A stretch of 64,000 nt of DNA from an uncultured Clostridia bacterium (GCA_947627575.1 CANQWN010000007.1:1-64000), one strand, 5' to 3'; positions 41,572-51,123 are shown, counted from the first letter of the stretch. Program-made: numbers and translations. Notes: generated by a model not told the origin, from the letters alone.

Positions 41572-42426
41572 TCAGCCCGAAATGAACAGCACGCCTATCG
41601 TATTTCTGCCGCAGTGCCCCGTAACCACGCAACCCGCGGTTGTTTCCAACACTTCCTTAAAGCAGAAGTTGCGGGCGACAAGTTGCTTAACCTCTTCCAC
41701 CAATTCCGCAGGGCACAGCGAATGGGTTATAAAACAACGGGTATCGTCGTACACGGGGTATTGTTTTGCGAGGTCCGCCACGTAATTTTTAACGCACCTT
41801 TGCATATTGCCCATATACTTTTTTACGGCGGAAAGACTGCCCTCCCTCATTGCGATAAGCGGGTGCAGTTTAAGCACTTTTGCGCCCATAAGCGCCGCAA
41901 GCGAGCATCTTCCGCCCTTGTGCAGGTAATCTAACGCGTCCGGCACGAACGAGGTGTTCACCTTGCCGCGCAACGCGTTTACCTTTTCAACTATTTCCGC
42001 GGGCTTTGCGCCGCTTTCCGCCAGATCGCACGCCTTTAAGGCAAGCAACGCCTGCCCCGTGGAAAGCGCCAAAGTATCCACCACGTACACGTTTTTAAAA
42101 CTTTGCGCCGCTATTTTTGCGTTGGAATACGACGACGAGGCTTTAGAGGAAATATCGAAGTGTATCAAACTTCCGCACGATTGAAGTTTTTCCTCAAAAA
42201 ACCGCTTGTATTCCTCTATGGTAGGCGCGGCGGTTTTGGGCAGTTCGCCCGTTTTGTCAACGTAATCGAAGATATCCTGCGGGACGATATCCACCCCGTC
42301 GCAAAACGTCTGCGCGCCCAAAATAACTTTAAGCGGCATAATGCCTATGCCGTAACGGTTTATAAGCTGTTCGCTTAAATCACAGGTTGAATCGGCGGTT
42401 ATCGCCGTCTTTTTTTTGTTATCCAT
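41572..42426 (-). CDS. DegV family fatty-acid-binding protein (FakB-like)
   Basis: A 284-residue DegV/FakB protein that carries a fatty acid and presents it to FakA for phosphorylation. Key features are ITADSTCDLSEQ at the N-terminus, TAAPTIEEY, HFDISSKASSSYSNA and a GGRCSLAAL loop, with the family-typical buried ligand pocket residues. FakA is at 11784-13439. The gene is monocistronic and its mRNA looks leaderless. Confidence 0.9.
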   Translation of the reverse strand: MDNKKKTAITADSTCDLSEQLINRYGIGIMPLKVILGAQTFCDGVDIVPQDIFDYVDKTGELPKTAAPTIEEYKRFFEEKLQSCGSLIHFDISSKASSSYSNAKIAAQSFKNVYVVDTLALSTGQALLALKACDLAESGAKPAEIVEKVNALRGKVNTSFVPDALDYLHKGGRCSLAALMGAKVLKLHPLIAMREGSLSAVKKYMGNMQRCVKNYVADLAKQYPVYDDTRCFITHSLCPAELVEEVKQLVARNFCFKEVLETTAGCVVTGHCGRNTIGVLFISG

Positions 42427-42432
42427 ACCCGC

Positions 42433-42460
42433 ATTATATCACTTGCATAACCGTTTGCAA
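42433..42460 (-). promoter_or_regulatory. Promoter giving a leaderless DegV mRNA
   Basis: -35 TTGCAA (42455-42460), 16-nt spacer, -10 TATAAT (42433-42438), then GCGGGT and the ATG at 42426. GCGGG is too close to the ATG to act as a Shine-Dalgarno. Confidence 0.65.
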
Positions 42461-42490
42461 TACCTATCTTCAAAATTTTACAAAATTTTC

Positions 42491-42521
42491 AAAAAAATAG
42501 GGCGCGGACAACGTCCGCGCC
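42491..42521 (-). terminator. Terminator of glyA
   Basis: Minus-strand stem GGCGCGGAC / GTCCGCGCC followed by CTA and T7, 7 nt after the stop. Confidence 0.85.
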
Positions 42522-42527
42522 GCGTTT

Positions 42528-43778
42528 TTATCTTACGCAATCGGCATAAAGGGGAAATTTGTTGCACAAATTTTTCACTTCCGCGCTGACCTTTTGGTAT
42601 GCGGCTTGCTTTTCCCTGATAATTTGCACTATAAGCCGCGCTATCGTTTTGGCTTCTTCTTCCTTCATACCCCTGCTTGTTATGGCGGGCGTGCCTATCC
42701 TTATGCCGGAAGTTACAAAGGGCTTTTGCGTATCGAAGGGCACCGCGTTTTTGTTTACGGTGATATTAACTTCGTCCAACATAGCCTCCAACTCCTTGCC
42801 GGTTATCCCCTCCTGCATAAGATTTAACAGTATGAGGTGATTATCCGTTCCGCCCGAAACCATCTTCACGCCGCAAGCGGAAAATTCCTCCGCCATTGCC
42901 GCGGCGTTTTTAACTATCTGCGCCTGATACTGCTTGAATTCGGGCGAAAGCGCCTCCTTAAAAGCCACCGCCTTTGCCGCTATTATGTGCATAAGCGGTC
43001 CGCCCTGCACGCCGGGGAAAATGGCTTTATCTATGGCTTTGCCCCACTGTTCCTTGCACATTATCACGCCGCCGCGCGGTCCGCGCAGGGTTTTGTGCGT
43101 TGTGGAAGTTACAAAGTCCGCATAGGGCACGGGCGAGGGGTGCAAGCCCGCGGCAACCAGCCCCGCGATGTGCGCAATATCCACCATCATAAGCGCGCCG
43201 CACTTATCGCAAATTTCGCGTATGCGCGCAAAATCTATCTTGCGCGGGTATGCGCTTGCGCCCGAAATTATAAGTTTGGGCTTACATTCCAGCGCGATTT
43301 TTTCCATTTCGTCGTAATCGATAACCTCTTCGCCCTCTTTTACGCCGTAGGGCACGATATGGAAGTACTTGCCCGAAATATTTACGGGCGAGCCGTGCGA
43401 AAGGTGCCCGCCGTGGGCAAGGTTCATACCCATTACGGTATCGCCCGGGTTGCAGGTTGCAAACAGCACGGCAAGGTTTGCGCTTGCGCCCGAATGGGGC
43501 TGTACGTTGCAATACTCGCAACCGAAAAGCTGTTTAAGCCTTTCCCTTGCAAGATTTTCCGCAATATCCACGCATTGGCAACCGCCGTAGTAGCGGTGCG
43601 CGGGATAACCTTCCGCATATTTGTTTGTAAGGTGACTGCCCGCCGCCGCCATAACCGCAGGCGAAACAAAATTTTCGCTTGCAATCAGCTCGATATTGTT
43701 CTGCTGGCGCATAAGCTCCGCTTTAAGCGCTTCCGCAATTTCGGGGTCGGTTTGTGCAATAAGTGAAATATCTATCAT
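42528..43778 (-). CDS. glyA: Serine hydroxymethyltransferase
   Basis: PLP enzyme interconverting serine and glycine with tetrahydrofolate, the main source of one-carbon units. The 416-residue sequence has [26 protein letters not shown], the PLP lysine in [15 protein letters not shown], and [10 protein letters not shown]. Monocistronic, consensus promoter, GCGAGG ribosome binding site. Confidence 0.97.
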   Translation of the reverse strand: MIDISLIAQTDPEIAEALKAELMRQQNNIELIASENFVSPAVMAAAGSHLTNKYAEGYPAHRYYGGCQCVDIAENLARERLKQLFGCEYCNVQPHSGASANLAVLFATCNPGDTVMGMNLAHGGHLSHGSPVNISGKYFHIVPYGVKEGEEVIDYDEMEKIALECKPKLIISGASAYPRKIDFARIREICDKCGALMMVDIAHIAGLVAAGLHPSPVPYADFVTSTTHKTLRGPRGGVIMCKEQWGKAIDKAIFPGVQGGPLMHIIAAKAVAFKEALSPEFKQYQAQIVKNAAAMAEEFSACGVKMVSGGTDNHLILLNLMQEGITGKELEAMLDEVNITVNKNAVPFDTQKPFVTSGIRIGTPAITSRGMKEEEAKTIARLIVQIIREKQAAYQKVSAEVKNLCNKFPLYADCVR

Positions 43779-43800
43779 TTTTAAAACCTCGCTTTTTTAA

Positions 43801-43829
43801 ATTATACCATAGCGGGGCGGAAGTTTCAA
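43801..43829 (-). promoter_or_regulatory. Promoter of glyA
   Basis: -35 TTGAAA (43824-43829), 17-nt spacer, -10 TATAAT (43801-43806). No purine riboswitch-like leader is present. Confidence 0.8.
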
Positions 43830-43857
43830 GCGTTTGCCGCAAATATTGCCCGTCCGT

Positions 43858-43889
43858 AAAAAAACAACCGCCTGCGTTGCAGGCGGTTG
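43858..43889 (-). terminator. Terminator of the large lipoprotein gene
   Basis: 11-bp stem CAACCGCCTGC / GCAGGCGGTTG with loop of 3, flanked by A-runs on both sides of the plus strand, giving T7 on the minus strand. Confidence 0.9.
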
Positions 43890-43913
43890 TAAAAAAACCT
43901 TTTTTTATTTTAT

Positions 43914-45995
43914 TTAAGCCGCTACGCGCGTAAGGAAGAATCTGGTTCCCTCTACATCAATGCAAACCTCGCCGTAACCTTTTTCCGTTTCGTCGAAGGT
44001 ACCGTAAGGATCCAAATCCGTCAGATAAATAATGTAGCCATAGCTGCCCTGACCGCCTTCAAAATTTATGCCGGAATAGCTTACACTCCAATCGCCGCTG
44101 AACGGACCTCCCTCAACGCTCAATTTGTCTGAAAGGGTAAGGGTATAAGTGCCGTCCGCTTTGAATTCAAAATTTACGGTATCGGCAGTCAAATTAAAAT
44201 CAGGAGCCAATTCGTCGCCTAAATTGTAGATAACGTCTTCCAAAACGGCTTTGTTCACCTTATATTCGCCTACATAGTCGGACGTTATAATGGGGCTTTC
44301 GAACGTCAGTCCGCTGGTAACATGCATACTGCCACCGCCATTTTTGTAATAGAACCAGAGATTTAAACTGTTGTATTTATCCTCATAAGAGTTGTAGGAA
44401 TACCATACTTCTACTCTGTTGAAAAGGTCGTCGTCGAGATCTACGCTATATTCTTTATAGTCGCTGAAATACTTTTTATCGAACATATCCTTTACGGACG
44501 AGGCTGCCGTTGCGCCCGCCGCCTTAAAGCCGTTGTAATACTTTTGCACAGCCTTGGGCAGTTGGGCAAGCACGTCGCCGGTAAGCGCTTCGGAAGATTT
44601 TGTCCATAAGTCTTCGGGGCTATTTCCCTCACGGGTAAACTTTTCGGCATTGCTTCCGTTCATACGGTAGTATTCGTAAGTATATTCGTAAGTAGGATCG
44701 CTGGCGTAATTATGAGTAGTTTTATCACGGACTTCGATACGAGTGCTAACATTAACCATCGCTTCCTTTTTATCCGCGGATACTTCGTAAGAATAGGATA
44801 TGGACTTACTGGTGTATGTTCCGTCGTTGTTATCTACGGGATCGGGATTTACCGAATAACTGAACTGAATGGAATTGGAATTCAAATCGTCGAAAAGCGC
44901 GTCCCAATCGGTCTTTGCCGACATTACTTTATTGGTGTCTTCAGCTTTAACCTTTGCGTCGATATCGGAGGGAAGGGAAACCGAGGTGGAACCTACCGCG
45001 CTTACTTCATAGGAATAACCCTGCGTGATTTCCATCTTCAAGCCGGAAAACATTTCCACTACTTCCGCCTTTGTTTTTGTAGAGCCATCGGGCATGGGAA
45101 CCGATTCCGGAATATATTGCAAATTTGAAGGATCCACTAAATCCTGGGACATCGTATTGGAAATTTCCGCATATTTTACATGCCCGTTATCCGAAGTGAT
45201 TATAAGATTTACGGGTTCTTCATCGTCGAAATCTTCGTAAATTATTTCCGCTTTGTAGGTGGAAGTTGAAGAATCGTACGTGAACAGCTGGGAAATTTCG
45301 GGCAGAGTGCCTGCTACGGAAGCGTTTGTACCCGTTCCCTTGTATATCTCGCTTGTGAGATAATCCATAAATACTGAAGTTTCCACAGCGCCCAAAGCCT
45401 GTTTGGCGTCGTCCGCGGAAGCGTAGCCTTCATAGGTATAGGTATGGTATCCTTCCACGTCTTCAAAGGTTTCCGGATCTTGCATATATTTATTGTAATC
45501 GTATACGGTGACGGATTTATCCTTCGCAACGCTGTATTCCTCTATCACCTTGTCGTCCGCAGGAGAGGCTGTTTCGCCCTCGTCTGTCTCGAATTTACCT
45601 ACAACGCCGTTATTCAGGTCGAATTTGTAAGTGTGCGCTTCAGACGAGACAGTGGGGTTTTCGCTGAATTCGTCGGCATCATCTCCCGTCATAACGAGGT
45701 ACATCTCGTAAGCGGGATCGGTTACGGGCAAAAGTTCGCCGTTTTTTGTAACCGCATAGGAATAAAATTGCTTTTCGGTTACGGTAAAGTTCTTCAAAGC
45801 CGCCGTATCCGAAATCATCTTTTTCCAAGCGGTTTCGTCTACGGAGCTTCCGCCGGGCGTGTTGGTGTTGTTGTTTGTGTTGTTGTTCGTGGTGTTGTTC
45901 GTGTCGTCGTCCTTGCCGCAGGCGGTTAAAGCCATAAGCGAACCCGCCATAACCGCCGCTGCCAACAGCGCGGCAAGCCTTTTCAGTTTTTTCAT
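43914..45995 (-). CDS. Large lipoprotein of unknown function
   Basis: Not recognised. Start at 45995 with CGGAGGTAAG upstream, 693 residues. Signal peptide 1-26 ends LMALTAC (lipobox); it is followed by a low-complexity Asn/Thr linker (about 30-50). The body is acidic, Tyr/Asp/Ser rich and mostly beta-like, with segments such as YEYTYEYYRMNGS and SVSYSGINFEGG. The C-terminal 100 residues (DGTYTLTLSDKLSVEGG ... GDWSV) resemble a lipocalin-like small barrel seen in many Firmicutes lipoproteins, but this is weak. The long structured leader (46000-46220) suggests post-transcriptional control. Confidence 0.7.
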   Translation of the reverse strand: MKKLKRLAALLAAAVMAGSLMALTACGKDDDTNNTTNNNTNNNTNTPGGSSVDETAWKKMISDTAALKNFTVTEKQFYSYAVTKNGELLPVTDPAYEMYLVMTGDDADEFSENPTVSSEAHTYKFDLNNGVVGKFETDEGETASPADDKVIEEYSVAKDKSVTVYDYNKYMQDPETFEDVEGYHTYTYEGYASADDAKQALGAVETSVFMDYLTSEIYKGTGTNASVAGTLPEISQLFTYDSSTSTYKAEIIYEDFDDEEPVNLIITSDNGHVKYAEISNTMSQDLVDPSNLQYIPESVPMPDGSTKTKAEVVEMFSGLKMEITQGYSYEVSAVGSTSVSLPSDIDAKVKAEDTNKVMSAKTDWDALFDDLNSNSIQFSYSVNPDPVDNNDGTYTSKSISYSYEVSADKKEAMVNVSTRIEVRDKTTHNYASDPTYEYTYEYYRMNGSNAEKFTREGNSPEDLWTKSSEALTGDVLAQLPKAVQKYYNGFKAAGATAASSVKDMFDKKYFSDYKEYSVDLDDDLFNRVEVWYSYNSYEDKYNSLNLWFYYKNGGGSMHVTSGLTFESPIITSDYVGEYKVNKAVLEDVIYNLGDELAPDFNLTADTVNFEFKADGTYTLTLSDKLSVEGGPFSGDWSVSYSGINFEGGQGSYGYIIYLTDLDPYGTFDETEKGYGEVCIDVEGTRFFLTRVAA

Positions 45996-46042
45996 TCTTA
46001 CCTCCGTTTGCACTTTTATTTTGTGCAATTAATGATTTTTAT

Positions 46043-46116
46043 GGGGCAGGGATTTATCCCTGCCCCGTGGGGCATGAAGAAATGCCCCACGAAACCGCAA
46101 AAAATTTTTATTGCGG
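46043..46116. repeat. Three tandem hairpins in the lipoprotein leader
   Basis: Hairpins 46043-46066 (11-bp stem GGGGCAGGGAT), 46067-46090 (9-bp stem GTGGGGCAT) and 46095-46116 (6-bp stem CCGCAA) lie back to back. The first two abut exactly, which resembles a REP/BIME-like mobile repeat or a structured 5-prime UTR. No coding sequence is seen from 45996 to 46360. Confidence 0.65.
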
Positions 46117-46226
46117 AATCGGGCAAAGTTTATTATTTTTGTTTGCGCTTTTTACGGGCGCGAACGCAAATGTTTTTGTACGTAACAGGTTGCGGCAACA
46201 CCCGCCGCACCTTATTCCGTAGTTAT

Positions 46227-46255
46227 AATATACTTCTTTTTAATAATTTTGTCAA
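46227..46255 (-). promoter_or_regulatory. Promoter of the large lipoprotein gene
   Basis: -35 TTGACA (46250-46255), 17-nt spacer, -10 TATATT (46227-46232). It implies a leader of about 225 nt. Confidence 0.7.
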
Positions 46256-46322
46256 CTTTATAAACATTATTGTTTAATTATTGTTTCATTGTTTCAATTT
46301 AACAAAACGCCGCGGCGGGCAA

Positions 46323-46353
46323 ATAAAATCCCCCGCCCAAAGCGCGGCGGGGG
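46323..46353 (-). terminator. Terminator of the hslV-hisS-trxA message
   Basis: Minus-strand stem CCCCCGCC / GGCGGGGG (46330-46337 with 46346-46353) followed by ATTTTATTT, 7 nt after the trxA stop. Confidence 0.75.
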
Positions 46354-46360
46354 AAATTTT

Positions 46361-46675
46361 TCAGCCTAAATTTTTAAGCAAAAATTCTTCGGCTTCCTCG
46401 TAGGGCATATAGCCCAATGATTTATCCGCAAGTTCGCCGCCGCGGAATACGCATACGAGGGGTATGCTCATAACCGAATATTCTGCGGCAAGTTCAAAAT
46501 TTTCGTCAATGTCTATTTTTACAAACTCCGCCTTGTTCGCATAGTTTTCCGAAAGGCGTTGCATTACGGGCGCAAGCATTTTGCAGGGTCCGCACCAATT
46601 TGCAAAAAAATCGCATACGACGGGTTTTTCGCCCTTTATAAGCTGCCTGAACTGTTGTGCGTCTATCTGTTCCAT
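46361..46675 (-). CDS. trxA: Thioredoxin
   Basis: A 104-residue thioredoxin with active site W27-C28-G-P-C31 and the cis-proline in SIPLVCVF. Reduces disulfides in cytoplasmic proteins. It follows hisS by 2 bp with GAGG upstream and is the last gene of a long minus-strand run. No trxB is nearby. Confidence 0.95.
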   Translation of the reverse strand: MEQIDAQQFRQLIKGEKPVVCDFFANWCGPCKMLAPVMQRLSENYANKAEFVKIDIDENFELAAEYSVMSIPLVCVFRGGELADKSLGYMPYEEAEEFLLKNLG

Positions 46676-46677
46676 AA

Positions 46678-47934
46678 TTATAACCTCGTCGATAAGTATT
46701 TGTATATTTCGCCGAATTTAACCGCGGAGGAAGTTCCGTCCGCCATATTTTTGATATTTGTTTCGCCCTTTGCAAGCTCGTCCCCGCCGATTACGGCAAC
46801 AAACTTCGCGCCCGTCTTGTCGGCGTATTTCATTTGGGATTTAAGCGAACGTTCCATAAGGTCGCATTCCGCACGTATGCCGTGTTTGCGCAAGCCGCAC
46901 GCCAGCGAAAACGCCTTTTTGCGGCTTTCCGCGTCCATACCCGCAAAGTATATCTGCGTAACGCCGCGGGGAGGAATTTCCACGCCCGTAGCTTCCATAA
47001 GCAACAACAGCCTGTCCAGCCCTGCGGCAAAGCCTATCGCGGGGGTGGGCGCGCCGCCTATCTCGCTTACAAGCCCGTCGTACCTGCCTCCGCCGCACAC
47101 CGCGCCCTGCGCGCCTATCGCGGAAGACACAAATTCAAAAACGGTTTTGGTGTAATAGTCCAGCCCGCGCACTATGCGGGGGTTTACAACGTAGTTTATC
47201 CCCTCTTCGTCCAGAAGTTGCTTTACGGCGGCAAAGTGGGTTTTGCAGTCGTCGCAGAGGTAATCCAAAATGGAGGGCGCTTCCGCCGCTATGCGCTTGC
47301 AGTCCTCTTCCTTGCAGTCAAGCAGGCGCAGGGGGTTGGTTTCGTAGCGGGTGCGGCAGTTGGCGCACAGCTTATCGAGGTGCGGGCGGAAATAGCGTTT
47401 AAGCGCGGCGTTGTATTCCGCGCGGCAGGTTTTACAGCCTATCGAATTTATTTCCAGCCGCACGTCCTTTATTTTAAGCCTTTCGATAAAAGCGGAAGCG
47501 GCGGAAATTGCCTCGGCGTCCGTTTCGGGCGATTGCGCGCCGAAAATTTCCACGCCGAATTGGTGCAGTTCGCGCAGTCTGCCCGCCTGCGGGCGTTCAT
47601 AGCGGAAAGCGGAAGTTATATAATATGTTTTTACGGGCATCGGGCAGGATTCAAGCCCGTTTTCCACAAACAGCCTTACGGCGCCCGCCGTGCCCTCCGG
47701 CTTTAACGTTATCGATCTGCCGCCCTTATCCTCAAAGGTGTACATTTCCTTGTTTACAACGTCCGTGGTTTCGCCCACGCCGCGGCGGAAAAGTTCGGTA
47801 TATTCAAATGTGGGCGTGCGTATCTCGCTTATGCCGTAAAGCGCGGCAACTTCCCGCGCAACGCACTCTATATACTGCCACTTATAACTTTGGTCGGGCA
47901 ACACGTCGCGCGTGCCCTTGGGTTTATTGTACAT
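46678..47934 (-). CDS. hisS: Histidyl-tRNA synthetase
   Basis: Class II aminoacyl-tRNA synthetase, 418 residues. Motif 2 region TLKPEGTAGAVRL, histidine-specific RGLDYYTKTVFEF and GGRYDGLVSEIGG, plus the C-terminal anticodon-binding domain. A cysteine-rich insertion (CKTC ... CANC ... CKEEDC, about 165-210) may bind zinc. No T-box leader is present; it appears cotranscribed with hslVU. AspS, its common partner, is absent. Confidence 0.95.
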   Translation of the reverse strand: MYNKPKGTRDVLPDQSYKWQYIECVAREVAALYGISEIRTPTFEYTELFRRGVGETTDVVNKEMYTFEDKGGRSITLKPEGTAGAVRLFVENGLESCPMPVKTYYITSAFRYERPQAGRLRELHQFGVEIFGAQSPETDAEAISAASAFIERLKIKDVRLEINSIGCKTCRAEYNAALKRYFRPHLDKLCANCRTRYETNPLRLLDCKEEDCKRIAAEAPSILDYLCDDCKTHFAAVKQLLDEEGINYVVNPRIVRGLDYYTKTVFEFVSSAIGAQGAVCGGGRYDGLVSEIGGAPTPAIGFAAGLDRLLLLMEATGVEIPPRGVTQIYFAGMDAESRKKAFSLACGLRKHGIRAECDLMERSLKSQMKYADKTGAKFVAVIGGDELAKGETNIKNMADGTSSAVKFGEIYKYLSTRL

Positions 47935-47949
47935 TTTATTACCTGCCGA

Positions 47950-49260
47950 TTACAGAACGTATTTTTTAAGGTCGCGGTTTTTAACTATGGTGGCAAGGTG
48001 GTCGTCCACGTACTTTGCGTTTATTTCCACGTGCACAATGGGGTAATCGTTGCCGCCCGCGTCGTAAGAAATATCTTCAAGCAGATATTCCATAACGGTG
48101 TGCAGTCTGCGCGCGCCTATATCCTCGCTTGTGGCGTTTATATCCTCCGAAATTTCCGCAATGCGCTCTATCGCGTCCTGCGTGAATTGCAAATCTATGT
48201 TGTCCACCGCAAGCATTGCGGAATACTGCGTGGTAAGCGCGTTTTGGGGCTGGGTTAAAATTTCGGTGAAATCCTGTTTGGTAAGGCTGTTCAAAGTTAC
48301 CTGTATGGGGAACCTGCCCTGCAATTCGGGGATTAAATCTTCCACCTTGGAAACGTGGAACGCGCCCGCCGCAATGAACAGGATATAATCCGTCTTTACG
48401 GGTCCGTACTTCGTCATAACCGTACAGCCCTCCACTATGGGCAAAATGTCGCGCTGAACGCCCTCGCGGGAAACGTCGGGGCCGTGGCTGTCCTTGCCCG
48501 CGATTTTATCTATTTCGTCTATAAATATTATCCCGTCGTTTTCGGCGCGGCGGATGGCTTCGGAATTAAGCGCGTCCTGGTCGATAAGTTTATCCGCTTC
48601 CTCCGCGATAAAAAGATTGCGCGCCTCCGCAACGGTAACTTTGCGCGTCTTCTTTTTGGAAATGCCCATTCCGTTGAAGATAGAGCCGAGGTCGATAGCC
48701 GCCCCGCTGCCCGGGGAAAGTTCAAGCGGTTTGGGGATATCCATAACCGAAACTTCTATAACGGCGTTGTCGTGCTTGCCCGCGTGTATTTCGGTTACAA
48801 GCCTTTCCTCGAACACGTCCTGCGGGGTTTCGCCGCGCTCGCCTTTTTTGGCTTCCGCAAGCGCCTTTGCTATCTTGCGTTCCGCAACGGCGGTGGCTTT
48901 ATAGCTTACTTCCGCCGTCTTTTCTTCCTTTACAAGGCGTATGGCGCATTCGGCAAGGTCGCGCACCATAGATTCCACGTCCCTGCCCACATAGCCCACT
49001 TCCGTGTACTTTGTGGCTTCAACCTTCAAAAAAGGCGCCTTTACCAACTTTGCAAGTCTGCGGGCGATTTCCGTTTTGCCCACGCCCGTAGGTCCCTTCA
49101 TAATTATGTTTTTGGGCGTTATTTCATCCTGCAATTCGGGCGAAAGCATACTTCTTCTGTAACGGTTGCGAAGCGCAATGGCAACCGCCTTTTTGGCTTC
49201 GCTTTGCCCTACTATATATTTATTAAGCTCGTGTACAATCTGTTTGGGGGTAAGATCCAT
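47950..49260 (-). CDS. hslU: ATP-dependent protease ATPase subunit HslU (ClpY)
   Basis: AAA+ unfoldase for the HslV peptidase. Walker A GPTGVGKT (56-63), the pore-loop GYVGRD, an I-domain (about 110-240), and Walker B IIFIDEIDKIAG in 436 residues. It follows hslV by 18 bp. CodY, which follows hslU in Bacillus, is replaced by hisS here. Confidence 0.96.
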   Translation of the reverse strand: MDLTPKQIVHELNKYIVGQSEAKKAVAIALRNRYRRSMLSPELQDEITPKNIIMKGPTGVGKTEIARRLAKLVKAPFLKVEATKYTEVGYVGRDVESMVRDLAECAIRLVKEEKTAEVSYKATAVAERKIAKALAEAKKGERGETPQDVFEERLVTEIHAGKHDNAVIEVSVMDIPKPLELSPGSGAAIDLGSIFNGMGISKKKTRKVTVAEARNLFIAEEADKLIDQDALNSEAIRRAENDGIIFIDEIDKIAGKDSHGPDVSREGVQRDILPIVEGCTVMTKYGPVKTDYILFIAAGAFHVSKVEDLIPELQGRFPIQVTLNSLTKQDFTEILTQPQNALTTQYSAMLAVDNIDLQFTQDAIERIAEISEDINATSEDIGARRLHTVMEYLLEDISYDAGGNDYPIVHVEINAKYVDDHLATIVKNRDLKKYVL

Positions 49261-49278
49261 TTTTTAAACCTCTCATTT

Positions 49279-49818
49279 TCAAATGGTTTCGCATTTAATG
49301 TTGTCGTTTGTGAACACGCATATTTCGCTGGCGATTTTAAGCGCCTTTTTGGCTATTTCCTCCGCGGTGAATTGCGTATTCTGGTACAAAGCGCGCGCCG
49401 CGGCAAGCGCGTAATTGCCGCCGCTGCCTATCGCCGCTATGCCGTCGTCCGGTTCGATAACTTCGCCCGTGCCCGAAACGATAAGCAGGGTGTTACGGTC
49501 GGCTACTATCATAAGCGCTTCCAACTTCCTTACAGCCTTGTCGGAACGCCATAATTCGGCAAGTTCCACAGCCGAACGCATCAGGTTGCCGCTGAATTTG
49601 TTAAGCATACCCTCGAATTTTTCGCTTAATGAAAATGCGTCCGAAACCGAACCGGCAAAACCGAGAATAACTTTGCCGCCGTATATCCTCCTCACTTTCT
49701 GGGCGCCGTTTTTAAAAATTACGCTTTCGCCCATGGTAACCTGTCCGTCGCCCGCTATGGCGGTGGAGCCGTCGCGCTTTACCGCGCATATGGTTGTAGC
49801 GTGAAATTGTGTTTCCAT
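49279..49818 (-). CDS. hslV: ATP-dependent protease peptidase subunit HslV (ClpQ)
   Basis: Proteasome-like threonine peptidase, 179 residues. The sequence [11 protein letters not shown] implies removal of a 7-residue propeptide to expose Thr8 as nucleophile; GDGQVTMG and [10 protein letters not shown] follow as in the family. It is between trmFO and hslU; xerC/codV, normally next to it in Bacillus, is missing. Confidence 0.95.
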   Translation of the reverse strand: METQFHATTICAVKRDGSTAIAGDGQVTMGESVIFKNGAQKVRRIYGGKVILGFAGSVSDAFSLSEKFEGMLNKFSGNLMRSAVELAELWRSDKAVRKLEALMIVADRNTLLIVSGTGEVIEPDDGIAAIGSGGNYALAAARALYQNTQFTAEEIAKKALKIASEICVFTNDNIKCETI

Positions 49819-49821
49819 ATT

Positions 49822-51123
49822 TTACTTCCTTATATTTTCTTTATAAATTTCGATAGCTTCAAGCGCGCGTTGCGCAAGATACGCGTATCGCAGTTTTTTA
49901 TTGGTTATTTTAACTTCCGACGGCGCAAGTATGCCGAAATTTGCGTTCATCGGCTGGTAATCGCCCTCGCACGCGGATATATGCGCGGATAAACCGCCGC
50001 ACACCGTAACGTCGGGCGGAATTATCGTCGGCTTGCCCGATAATTTGCGCAAAGCGTGTATGCCGCAAAGTATGCCGCTTGCCGCGCTTTCCACATAGCC
50101 CTCCACGCCCGTTATCTGCCCCGCCAAAAACACGGTGGGGCGGGATTTAAGCGAAAAATCCGCGTTTAAACACTGCGGCGCGTTTACGTACGTATTGCGG
50201 TGCATTACGCCGTAACGCAAAAATTCGGCGTTTTTCAAGGCGGGTATCATACCGAAAACTCTCTTCTGTTCGCCGTACTTCAAATTTGTTTGAAAGCCCA
50301 CAAGGTTATACGCCGTGCCCGCCGCGTTTTCCTTTCTCAACTGCACAACGGCGTAATACGCCCTGCCTTCCGCGTCCTTCAGCCCGACGGGCTTCATCAT
50401 AGCAAAGCGCAGGGTATCTTTCCCGCGCGCCGCCATTATCTCCACGGGCATACAGCCCTCGAAAATTTCGCGCTTTTCAAACTCGCGCAGGCGCACCCTT
50501 TCGGCGCGGACAAGCTCTTCCGTAAAGCGCAGGTATTCCTCTTCGGTAAGCGGGCAGTTTATATAGTCGTCCCCGCCCTTGCCGTACCTGTCGCCGTAAA
50601 AGCATTTTGAAAAATCTATCCCGTCCCGCGCGATAATCGGCGCGGAGGCGTCGTAGAAGAACAGATTTCCGCCGCACACGCGGGCAATATCTTCCGCAAG
50701 CGGTTCGCAAGTTAAAGGTCCGGTAGCCACAACGGCGCGTTCCTTCGGCGTTTGTTCAACTTCGCCGCATACAAAGGTTATGTTGGGGTGTGAAAGTATT
50801 TTTTCCGTTATATATTGCGAAAACAGCCCCCTGTCCACGGCAAGCGCGCCGCCCGCGGGCACTTTGCATTGTTCCGCCGCCTGCATTGTAAGCGAGGAAA
50901 GCGCGCGCATTTCCTGTTTTAAAAGTCCGCAGGCGTTGCCGAAAACGTCGTTGCTTTTAAGCGAATTGGAACACACCAGCTCGCCGAAATTTTTATCGCT
51001 GTGCGCCGGCGTGAAGCGTTGCGGCTTTATGTCGCGCAAGGTAACTTTTACGCCGTTTTCCGCAAGGTAATACGCCGCTTCGCACCCGGCAAGCCCCGCG
51101 CCTATAACTTCCGCGTCATTCAT
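49822..51123 (-). CDS. trmFO: Folate/FAD-dependent tRNA m5U54 methyltransferase
   Basis: Methylates U54 in the tRNA T-loop using methylene-THF and FAD. The 433-residue protein has the FAD dinucleotide fold EVIGAGLAGCEAAY at the N-terminus, FGELVCSNSLKS, and the late QITGVEGYVESAASG. It overlaps topA by 8 bp, as in most Firmicutes. Confidence 0.95.
   Translation of the reverse strand: MNDAEVIGAGLAGCEAAYYLAENGVKVTLRDIKPQRFTPAHSDKNFGELVCSNSLKSNDVFGNACGLLKQEMRALSSLTMQAAEQCKVPAGGALAVDRGLFSQYITEKILSHPNITFVCGEVEQTPKERAVVATGPLTCEPLAEDIARVCGGNLFFYDASAPIIARDGIDFSKCFYGDRYGKGGDDYINCPLTEEEYLRFTEELVRAERVRLREFEKREIFEGCMPVEIMAARGKDTLRFAMMKPVGLKDAEGRAYYAVVQLRKENAAGTAYNLVGFQTNLKYGEQKRVFGMIPALKNAEFLRYGVMHRNTYVNAPQCLNADFSLKSRPTVFLAGQITGVEGYVESAASGILCGIHALRKLSGKPTIIPPDVTVCGGLSAHISACEGDYQPMNANFGILAPSEVKITNKKLRYAYLAQRALEAIEIYKENIRK

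Noticed and set aside
46834..47706. 290-codon + strand frame over hisS
   Set aside because: Shadow frame; hisS is complete on the minus strand.
48355..49554. Long + strand frame over hslU/hslV
   Set aside because: Shadow of conserved coding sequence on the other strand.
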